Assembly: GCA_902806365.1 (NCBI GenBank)
Contig: CADCWJ010000488.1
Coordinates: forward strand, 1 to 31,723
Source of the DNA: an uncultured Thermomicrobiales bacterium
Lineage (GTDB): Bacteria; Chloroflexota; Chloroflexia; Thermomicrobiales; UBA6265
Reading direction: 5' to 3'
Length of the DNA stretch: 31,723 bases
Shown here: piece by piece, positions 8,907 to 17,117 of the stretch
Position numbering within the stretch: the first letter of the stretch is position 1
Layout: the number at the start of each line of letters is the position of its first letter
Position numbers and translations under genes: made by a program
The notes under the pieces: model-generated
Databases searched by the model: none
The model's input: the letters and a program-made list of their open reading frames with translations, nothing else
Told to the model about the DNA's origin: nothing

Positions 8907-10030
8907 GACGGCCATCCAGCGGTGAGGGAGGCGAGGTGACGCTTCAGGATCAATTCGAGGTAATGGATCGGATAGAGCAGTGTCGGCCAGCGCGGGTCGT
9001 TCCGTGCTCGCGGAATCCGCTCGGCCAGCAACCAACCGGAGATCTCGTCGATCTGTTCCGTGGTGCAGACCTCGTGGGCAGCTTCGACGCGGACCAGCGA
9101 ATGCCGGGCGTCCATCCCCGAGGCATCCCACAGCCGCATGTACCACATCGTTCGTCCCTCCGACACCGTGCCCGCTTCATCGGAGGTGTCGGTATTGCTG
9201 ACATAGCGGAAGGCGGTCGTCCGGTGCCCTTGGGGCAGGTTGAACAAGGTCTCGGCCTCGTCGCCGACGAGATGTTGCGTCTGGAGATCCTTGACCAGCC
9301 CGACGGCATTCGGGACATTTTCGGAAAGCCGGCCATCGACGGCGATCCAGGCGTCGGAAGCGAGGGGCGAGATGTCGCGCCTCCAGTGGGTGAGAAGATG
9401 ATCCTCCTGTTCCGCTCGGAGCCGGTTGGCGAGATCCCGGGAATTATAGACAAGCTTTCCGTAATGACCGGCGAGGAACTCGTAATGCTCGAAGCGTCGT
9501 CCGTGCCGGTCGTACAGGGGATCGTGGAGATCCCCGAAGTGATTCAGGATCTCCGCGAGGCGTTTCAGGTCGGGTCGACCAGTTTCAAGGGGGAAGATCC
9601 AGGATTGTTTCGACCCGAACGTCTCGCCGGCGAGCCAGGGCGCCCCGGCGTCGTCGCGTTCGAGAATGCCCACAGCGCTGAGCCCGACCACGATCGGGAC
9701 CAACCCGATCCGCCAGACCGGCAGCGTCTGCTGGCTGCCATCGAGAAAGTAGCGGAACCGCGAGGCTCCGGGCATGGCCTGCGCCACGGCCCGCGCGGCG
9801 ATCCGGCCCTCGATCCGCTCGATCGTCAATGGCCAAACGCTTGGAAGCCGGCTGGGATCTTCGATAACGCCGCCTCCGCCGATCCCAAGCTCCAGCGACC
9901 CTGATCGGCTCATATCGTTGGCGCCGATCCGTTCGCGATCGAGCATGCCTTGAATCCGGCCCACGTTGGTTTTCAGGGTCGGAGTCATGGCGGTGCTTGA
10001 AAAGTCCTGCGGTTGGGGAACGGCGTGCAT
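8903..10030 (-). CDS. nurA: NurA-like 5'-3' nuclease domain protein
   Basis: About 375 residues from ATG 10030. FRYFLDGSQQTLPVWRIGLV (93-112) fits the NurA motif with the first catalytic Asp (D97 in LDGS). A second Asp motif, WIAVDGRL, and a C-terminal YPIHYLELILKR with the conserved His also match the NurA fold, an RNase H-like nuclease. NurA acts as a dimer fed by the HerA translocase to degrade 5' strands at breaks. It is the first gene of the operon and its TGA overlaps the herA ATG. The start is not certain: ATG 9988 (MTPTLKTNVG) is equally plausible, neither start has a strong ribosome site, and the frame is open up to 10246 with non-protein-like content. Sequence identity to characterised NurA is likely low; context strengthens the call. 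Confidence 0.8.
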   Translation of the reverse strand: MHAVPQPQDFSSTAMTPTLKTNVGRIQGMLDRERIGANDMSRSGSLELGIGGGGVIEDPSRLPSVWPLTIERIEGRIAARAVAQAMPGASRFRYFLDGSQQTLPVWRIGLVPIVVGLSAVGILERDDAGAPWLAGETFGSKQSWIFPLETGRPDLKRLAEILNHFGDLHDPLYDRHGRRFEHYEFLAGHYGKLVYNSRDLANRLRAEQEDHLLTHWRRDISPLASDAWIAVDGRLSENVPNAVGLVKDLQTQHLVGDEAETLFNLPQGHRTTAFRYVSNTDTSDEAGTVSEGRTMWYMRLWDASGMDARHSLVRVEAAHEVCTTEQIDEISGWLLAERIPRARNDPRWPTLLYPIHYLELILKRHLASLTAGWPS

Positions 10031-10297
10031 CACGGAAACCCGATTCGTTTGGCCGGAAGGCGAACACCTGTGCTGACGCGGAGTATAGCGGAGAGGTGGA
10101 GCAATATTCCGGTGCCGGCGACGTTGGGAGACCACCGGCTTCGGCCGGGAATTCACGGATGTTGGAACCATGCCGGAACCGGAACTCACCTTGCCGACCG
10201 ACACAAAACACCGGCTGACCAGCGAATCGGTCGACTGGGCCCGCATATCACACGCGGGACTCCAACAGCTTCCGGTACGTGCCGCCTATGTACGTAC

Positions 10298-10327
10298 ACT
10301 ATAGGTTGAGTCCCTTGCTCGCGTCAA
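10298..10327 (-). promoter_or_regulatory. Promoter of the nurA-herA-sbcD-sbcC operon
   Basis: On the minus strand TTGACG (10327-10322) is followed after 18 bases by TATAGT (10303-10298). This matches the sigma-70 consensus at 5 of 6 positions in each box. Transcription would begin near 10290 and leave a leader of about 260 bases before the nurA ATG. An imperfect inverted repeat, CCTAT/ATAGG with GTACGTAC inside (10285-10305), overlaps the -10 box and the expected start point and could bind a repressor. Seen in sequence; use is inferred. Confidence 0.6.
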
Positions 10328-10357
10328 TCGAGGTTTCGAGGCCGGAACCGGAATAGC

Positions 10358-10462
10358 GGAGAGAAGGTGGTACGGTTCACTCTCCGTGCGACTTCGCCCG
10401 CTCGGCGGCGATCCCTTCCGCCGTGAAAACCACCAACGGCCCGACGCGAGAACCGTGAACCG
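10358..10462 (+). promoter_or_regulatory. Structured argH 5' leader (competing helices)
   Basis: GGAGAG (10358-10363) pairs with CTCTCC (10380-10385) around a loop that contains AAGGTGGTACGG. The same loop and 3' arm can instead pair downstream: GGTGGT (10366-10371) with ACCACC (10429-10434), and CGGTTCAC (10373-10380) with GTGAACCG (10455-10462), extended by TCTC/GAGA. The two folds exclude each other, as in attenuators. The loop resembles the T-box consensus AGGGTGGTACCGCG, but no room for a full T-box stem I is seen. Regulatory role is inferred. Confidence 0.35.
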
Positions 10463-10509
10463 GTAGCAACGAGCGGCGCGATATCGACGCAAAGGAGACG
10501 TTCTCGAGC

Positions 10510-12018
<1,509 letters not shown>

Positions 12019-12054
12019 ACCCACACGGGCGACGTGTCTTCAATCGGTCGGGCG

Positions 12055-12072
12055 CTACAGGTGATCCTGTAG
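12055..12072 (+). promoter_or_regulatory. Perfect inverted repeat between argH and treY
   Basis: CTACAGG-TGAT-CCTGTAG is a perfect 7-base inverted repeat with a 4-base centre. It lies 36 bases after the argH stop and 64 bases before the treY start. No T-run follows, so a factor-independent terminator is less likely than an operator or an mRNA hairpin. The position would suit control of the treYZ pair. Confidence 0.45.
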
Positions 12073-12135
12073 ACTCGGGAGCAGCGCTCACCTTGCCGGA
12101 AGCAAATTTTTCACCTTCGCGTTTCGGGAGCAACC

Positions 12136-15100
12136 TTGGCACAATCGACCTCTTATGACCTGTCACGGGCCGTGTCTGAAGTCATGGCCGCCTTCCGCGA
12201 TCGGCCCCGGCCGAGAGCAACCTATCGCCTGCAGCTCAATCACGAGTTCACATTTCGGCAGGCCGAGGCGATCGCCCCCTATCTCGCGTCGCTGGGCGTA
12301 TCGCATGTATACGTCTCACCGATTCTGAAAGCGGTGCCTGGTTCGATGCACGGCTACGACGTCGTGGATTACGGGGTGCTCAATCCGGAGATCGGCACCC
12401 AAGGCGACTTCGATTCGTTCGTGTCCACATTGCACGGGCTGGACCTCAAGCTGATCGTCGACTTCGTTCCCAACCACATGGGAATCGAGAGCGGGCAGAA
12501 TGCCTGGTGGCAGGATGTGCTGGAACACGGAGAACAGTCCCCGTACGCTGGATATTTCGACATCGACTGGAGCCCGGTCAAGCAGGAAATTCGCGGCAAG
12601 GTGCTGTTGCCGTTTCTCGGTGATCAGTACGGCGCGGTGCTCGAACGGGGTGAGCTGAAGCTGGTTTTCGAGAATGGCGAGTTTCGGATCCATTACTGGG
12701 AACAGCCTTTGCCGATCTCGCCAGCGACGTACCCGCTGATCTTGCGACTCGTCGATGAACGACTTGAGGGGCAGATTGCTTCGGACGACCTCGAGCTTCT
12801 GGAGCTTCGGAGTGTGCGGACCGCGCTCGAACGCCTGGACAGCCTCCTCGATGCCGAAGAGCCGGCGACGCTGGAGACGCAGCGAGCAACCTGGCGGCAG
12901 GAACAGATCCTTGCCAAGCATCGCCTTAACGCGCTCTGCGAGCGATCGCTTCTGGTTGAAGAGGCCCTGACGGATGTCGTCACTGCGATGAATGGCGTTG
13001 TCGGCAAGTCGGCAACCTTCGATCTCCTGGACGATCTGCTCGATCACCAGCACTACCGCCTGAGTTCATGGCGCGTCGCCGCTGAGGAAATCAACTACCG
13101 GCGATTCTTCGCGATCAACTCCCTCGCCGCAGTCCGTCAGGAGATCCCCGAGGTTTTCGATGACGCTCATTGCTTCGTGGCAACCCTGATTGCGGATGGC
13201 CAGATCGATGGGCTCCGGATCGATCATCCGGACGGATTGTGGGACCCTGCGGAATACTTCCGGTCGTTGCAACGGCTGGTAGTCGAGGTGGCAGTGCGCC
13301 GGAGAATGAATCTCGACCGTTCCGCCCCCATGAGCGACGACGAGTGGGCTGAGAACCGCACCGCGGTGCGCTCCGAAATCGACGCGGCGCTCGATGGGCA
13401 GGCGGGAACTGGCGACCGCTGGCCACTCTATGTGGTCGCCGAGAAAATCCTGGAGCATGGGGAAACGCTGCGGGATGACTGGGCGGTCGCTGGCACCGTC
13501 GGGTACGAATTCGCCCAGGCAGCCACTGGCGTGTTCGTCGAGGGCGCGCATCGTCAGCGTTTTGATCGCCTGTACGCTCAGTACACCGGGGACCGCATCC
13601 GATTCAATGACCTTGTGTACGACATGAAGCAGCGGATGATGCAGGAGGCCTTCGCCAGTGAAGTCAACGTGCTGGCCCACGAGCTTAACCGGATCTCGGA
13701 GCAGGACCGGCACTTCCGAGACTTTACGCTCAACAATCTGCGCAACGCGCTGCGAGAAATCCTCGCCTGCTTTTCCGTCTATCGGACCTACACCACGACC
13801 GACGAACTCGCCGACGACAATCGCGACCGCCGGTACATTGAGAGCGCGGTGGCTCAGGCCAAGCGCCGGAATCCGGCTATCGACATGTCAGTGTTCGATT
13901 TCATTGCCGCGGTGATGTTGAGCGCGGTTCCGGAGGATCCGGCGGTTCCCTCGCGGGCACGGCGAAACCGGTTCTCCATGAAACTTCAGCAGTTGTCTGG
14001 ACCAGTGATGGCGAAGGGGCTGGAGGACACGGCCTTCTATCGCTTCAACCGCCTGGTGTCGCTAAACGAGGTCGGTGGCGATCCCAGCAGCTTTGGAATG
14101 GCGGTCGAGGAGTTCCATCGCCAGAACCAGGCCCGGCGCCGATCCTGGCCCTTTGCCATGATCAACTCGTCGACGCACGATACGAAGCGTGCTGAAGACG
14201 TCCGTGCGCGCATCTGTGTCCTCAGTGAGATCCCGGCGGAGTGGCGCGCCGCGCTCACGCGATGGAGCCGAGCGAACCGGAAACTGAAGCGCCGGGTGGA
14301 CGGTGTGCTGGCGCCGAGGCGCGCTGACGAGTACGTCCTGTATCAAACACTGGTCGGGACCTGGCCACTCCTGGAAACAGACGCCGATGGTTGGAAACGC
14401 TACGTGACGCGGGTACAGGAGTACGTCGTGAAGGTCGGCCGCGAGGCCAACCGGTTCACGAACTGGGTGAACCCGGACGAAGCGTACGAGGCGGCCCTGA
14501 CCGGGTTCGTGGCCGGGATCCTGGATTCCAGGAAGTCCCGCGCATTTCTCGCCGATTTCCAGGGGTTCATCGACCGTTTCGCCGACGCGGGCATGCGGAA
14601 CGCGCTCGGGCAGCAGGTCCTGAAGCTGACGTCACCAGGCGTTCCGGATCTCTACCAAGGCACGGAATTGTGGGACGACAGCCTGGTCGATCCTGACAAC
14701 CGACGCCCGGTTGATTTCGACGTCAGAGCGGCGTTGCTGGCCTCTGGTGACGGCGCGGCGTCGCTCTGGAATGCTCGGCGGAGTGGCACGGTCAAGCTGG
14801 CAGTGACGAAGACGCTTCTGGACGTGCGTGCCAGGCATCCGGACCTCTTTGCTGACGGTGATTACAAGCCGATCTCGATCAGCGGTGACCGGCAGCGCCA
14901 CGCCGTCGCGTTCTCGCGGCGGCGGGGACGCGAGCAAGCGATCGTGGTCGTGGCCCGGCTGACTGCGGGTCTCGATCCCGGTGATGGCGACGGCCCATGG
15001 GCGAATACCCGGATCGTCCTGCCCGACCACGCGGCGGATTCGCCCTTCACGGATGTGCTGACAGGTGCGACGCCGACCATCTCAACGGGCGACGACGGAC

Positions 15101-15189
15101 AGCCAACCCTGATGCTTTCGGAGCTTTTGTTCCCGCTGCCCGTTGCGGTCTTGCTGTCATCCGGGCCCGAGGAAGGAGATGCGGCGTGA
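12136..15189 (+). CDS. treY: Maltooligosyl trehalose synthase
   Basis: 1017 residues, longer than many TreY proteins (about 770-900). It is a GH13 enzyme that isomerises the reducing-end alpha-1,4 bond of maltodextrins to alpha-1,1, giving maltooligosyl trehalose. Conserved regions are all present: DFVPNH (109-114), GLRIDHPDG with nucleophile D363, VVAEKILEHGE with acid/base E436, and SSTHDTKRAED with D682. The C-terminal TSPGVPDLYQGTELWD stretch is also typical. The start is TTG 12136, with GGGAG six bases upstream; the next in-frame ATG at 12184 is too close to the catalytic barrel. The TGA overlaps the treZ GTG, so the pair is translationally coupled. No treX debranching gene is in the window. 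Confidence 0.96.
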   Translation: MAQSTSYDLSRAVSEVMAAFRDRPRPRATYRLQLNHEFTFRQAEAIAPYLASLGVSHVYVSPILKAVPGSMHGYDVVDYGVLNPEIGTQGDFDSFVSTLHGLDLKLIVDFVPNHMGIESGQNAWWQDVLEHGEQSPYAGYFDIDWSPVKQEIRGKVLLPFLGDQYGAVLERGELKLVFENGEFRIHYWEQPLPISPATYPLILRLVDERLEGQIASDDLELLELRSVRTALERLDSLLDAEEPATLETQRATWRQEQILAKHRLNALCERSLLVEEALTDVVTAMNGVVGKSATFDLLDDLLDHQHYRLSSWRVAAEEINYRRFFAINSLAAVRQEIPEVFDDAHCFVATLIADGQIDGLRIDHPDGLWDPAEYFRSLQRLVVEVAVRRRMNLDRSAPMSDDEWAENRTAVRSEIDAALDGQAGTGDRWPLYVVAEKILEHGETLRDDWAVAGTVGYEFAQAATGVFVEGAHRQRFDRLYAQYTGDRIRFNDLVYDMKQRMMQEAFASEVNVLAHELNRISEQDRHFRDFTLNNLRNALREILACFSVYRTYTTTDELADDNRDRRYIESAVAQAKRRNPAIDMSVFDFIAAVMLSAVPEDPAVPSRARRNRFSMKLQQLSGPVMAKGLEDTAFYRFNRLVSLNEVGGDPSSFGMAVEEFHRQNQARRRSWPFAMINSSTHDTKRAEDVRARICVLSEIPAEWRAALTRWSRANRKLKRRVDGVLAPRRADEYVLYQTLVGTWPLLETDADGWKRYVTRVQEYVVKVGREANRFTNWVNPDEAYEAALTGFVAGILDSRKSRAFLADFQGFIDRFADAGMRNALGQQVLKLTSPGVPDLYQGTELWDDSLVDPDNRRPVDFDVRAALLASGDGAASLWNARRSGTVKLAVTKTLLDVRARHPDLFADGDYKPISISGDRQRHAVAFSRRRGREQAIVVVARLTAGLDPGDGDGPWANTRIVLPDHAADSPFTDVLTGATPTISTGDDGQPTLMLSELLFPLPVAVLLSSGPEEGDAA

Positions 15190-17057
15190 GTGATGGCTGG
15201 CGGCCGGCAGCCGGCGCGAACGTTGGTTCTGGAGGGGTGGAGTTCAGGGTTTGGGCCCCGAACGCTGAATCGGCCGAGGCCGAGGTCGTGAGCCCCGAAG
15301 ACGTAGAGCCGAGGAGGGTGGCACTGGAGCGCGGAGCTGAAGGGTGGTTCCAGGGCGTGGACCCGCATGCTCGCGCAGGATCGCGCTATGGATTCCGGCT
15401 GGACGGACGGGCCGCCCTGCCTGATCCGTACTCGCGGTTCCAGCCGGACGGCGTGCACGGGCTTTCGGAGGTGATCGACCCGTTCGCCTATCGCTGGGGC
15501 GACGACGGGTGGACTGGCGTCGTAAGCGATAATCTGATCATTTACGAGCTCCATGTCGGCACGATGACCGGAGCCGGAACCTTTGAAGGTGTGATTGGTC
15601 AGCTCGACGCCCTTGTCGACCTCGGTATCAATCTGATTGAGCTCATGCCGGTTGCGCAATGCCCCGGAGATCGGAACTGGGGTTACGACGGCGTCGGCAT
15701 TTTCGCGCCCTCCCATGCCTATGGCCGCCCGGACGATCTTCGCTGGCTGGTAGACGAAGCGCACCGGCGGAAGATCTGGGTGATCCTCGACGTCGTCTAC
15801 AACCATCTCGGCCCGGAGGGGAACTACCTCCACGCCTATGCTGACGCCTACTTCACCGACCGGCACCCCACACCGTGGGGCGACGGGTTCAATTGGGACG
15901 GGCCGGCGAGCGAGCCGGTCCGGCAGTTCGCGATCGACAATGCGTGCTCCTGGGTCGCGGAATTCCATGTCGACGGGTTCCGGCTGGACGCCACGCATGC
16001 CCTGATCGACAACAGCCCGGTGCATATCGTGCAGGAGCTGACCGCACGTTCGCGGGAAGCTGCTGCACCGCGGTTGATCGTCGTCTTCGCGGAAGACGGT
16101 CGCCACGAGATCACCCGCGCCCGCTCCCTGGAGCGAGGTGGCGAAGGGCTCGACGGTATCTGGGCCGACGAGTTTCACCACGAGATGCGGGTGCTGCTGA
16201 CGAACGCCCGCGAGAACTACTACGCGTCCTATACCGGGACGACGACCGCGATCGGGACCGCCATCGCCACCGGGTTGGAGCAGGATTTCGCTGGGAAGGG
16301 CCATCCGGTCGGGACGCCGATCACCGCGGAAGACCCGGCTTCCGCGTTTGTCTTTTGCATCCAGAATCACGATCAGGTTGGGAACCGGCCATTCGGCGAC
16401 CGGCTCCACCACGAGATCAACCTCGACCGCTACCTGGTCGCCTCGGCCCTGCTCCTGTTTGCGCCCGAGACGCCGCTCCTGTTCATGGGGCAGGAATTCG
16501 CGGCGTCAACACCGTTTCTCTATTTCACCGACCACCCCGAGGAGCTTGGTCGCCTCGTCACGGAGGGGCGACGCAATGAGTTCGCCGGATTTCGGGCGTT
16601 CCACGATGAGCGGCTGCGCGAGACGATTCCCGATCCGCAGGCGGAGTCGACGTTCGTGCGCTCGAAGCTCGACCTCACCGACCGGGAGGTGAATGCAGGT
16701 GTCCTTCAGCTCTACACCTCGCTGATCCGGTTGCGGCGGAGCGACCAGGTGCTTCGGGTCAATGACCGCTCTCAGACGTCCGCCCATGGCGTGACCGCCG
16801 AAGTGGTGCTTGTTCACCGCTGGGCGGGTGACGAGCATCGCCTCCTGATCGCGAACTTCGGCAGCGCGATCACGTTACCGGTCGCAGGTGATGCCTGGCG
16901 CAATGTTCCCGGGCTGGAAACGGCCGAGCTGATGTTCTCGACGTCGGACCGGCGATTCGGCGGAACCCCCGGCACGCCGCTGGTCGAGCGGCATGGAACA
17001 CGCTGGATGGTCACCGTACCGGGCCGGTCGGCGGCGATCTGGTCGCTTACCACATAG
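15186..17057 (+). CDS. treZ: Malto-oligosyltrehalose trehalohydrolase
   Basis: 623 residues, usual for TreZ. It releases free trehalose from the product of TreY. An N-terminal CBM48-like beta domain (VEFRVWAPNAESAEAEV) leads into a GH13 barrel with DVVYNHLGPEG (D202), GFRLDATHA (nucleophile D268), VFAEDG (acid/base E303) and NHDQVGNR (D396), then LLFMGQEFAAS. GTG 15186 is chosen because it overlaps the treY TGA and has AAGGAG eight bases upstream. The frame is open back to 14997 inside treY, but that part has no TreZ content. A strong hairpin begins at the stop codon. Confidence 0.96.
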   Translation: MSDGWRPAAGANVGSGGVEFRVWAPNAESAEAEVVSPEDVEPRRVALERGAEGWFQGVDPHARAGSRYGFRLDGRAALPDPYSRFQPDGVHGLSEVIDPFAYRWGDDGWTGVVSDNLIIYELHVGTMTGAGTFEGVIGQLDALVDLGINLIELMPVAQCPGDRNWGYDGVGIFAPSHAYGRPDDLRWLVDEAHRRKIWVILDVVYNHLGPEGNYLHAYADAYFTDRHPTPWGDGFNWDGPASEPVRQFAIDNACSWVAEFHVDGFRLDATHALIDNSPVHIVQELTARSREAAAPRLIVVFAEDGRHEITRARSLERGGEGLDGIWADEFHHEMRVLLTNARENYYASYTGTTTAIGTAIATGLEQDFAGKGHPVGTPITAEDPASAFVFCIQNHDQVGNRPFGDRLHHEINLDRYLVASALLLFAPETPLLFMGQEFAASTPFLYFTDHPEELGRLVTEGRRNEFAGFRAFHDERLRETIPDPQAESTFVRSKLDLTDREVNAGVLQLYTSLIRLRRSDQVLRVNDRSQTSAHGVTAEVVLVHRWAGDEHRLLIANFGSAITLPVAGDAWRNVPGLETAELMFSTSDRRFGGTPGTPLVERHGTRWMVTVPGRSAAIWSLTT

Positions 17058-17093
17058 CGAAAGCGCTCGTCTCACTGTGACGAACGCTTTCGC
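17057..17093. terminator. Bidirectional terminator between treZ and the CoxL-like gene
   Basis: GCGAAAGCG (17057-17065) pairs with CGCTTTCGC (17085-17093), and TCGTC inside pairs with GACGA after one mismatch, leaving a 7-base loop. The stem of about 14 pairs sits between two convergent genes and starts at the last base of the treZ stop codon. T-runs are lacking on both sides, which is common in GC-rich genomes. Confidence 0.7.
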
Positions 17094-17117
17094 GGGAGTG
17101 GACTAATCGGGACGAAG

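Larger units (their letters stand above)
10031..10509. other. Divergent intergenic region between nurA and argH
   Basis: 479 bases without a convincing gene. The left part (10031-10290) would be the nurA mRNA leader. Its only open frame is the upstream continuation of nurA, rich in Arg, Ser and Pro and unlike a conserved protein. The centre holds the nurA promoter and an overlapping inverted repeat. The right part (10355-10465) has several complementary segments that would be in the argH leader. No clear plus-strand -35/-10 pair was found for argH. AAAGGAG at 10491-10497 is the likely argH ribosome site. Confidence 0.6.

Noticed and set aside
2684..10030. Dedicated anti-phage defence island
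   Set aside because: HerA-nuclease pairs occur in defence, but here they are joined to sbcD/sbcC and flanked by housekeeping genes, with no integrase, transposase or toxin-like genes nearby.
10031..10246. N-terminal extension of nurA up to an ATG at 10246
   Set aside because: The added 72 residues are Arg/Ser/Pro-rich and lack conserved content; the region is better explained as mRNA leader.
10358..10400. Canonical T-box riboswitch before argH
   Set aside because: The AAGGTGGTACGG match is good, but the stem I/specifier region and the normal antiterminator arms are not seen. It is kept only as a structured-leader finding.
14862..16412. A 516-codon minus-strand open frame across treY-treZ
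   Set aside because: Both plus-strand genes have complete GH13 motifs over the same bases; the antisense product is Pro/Arg/Val-rich without domains.
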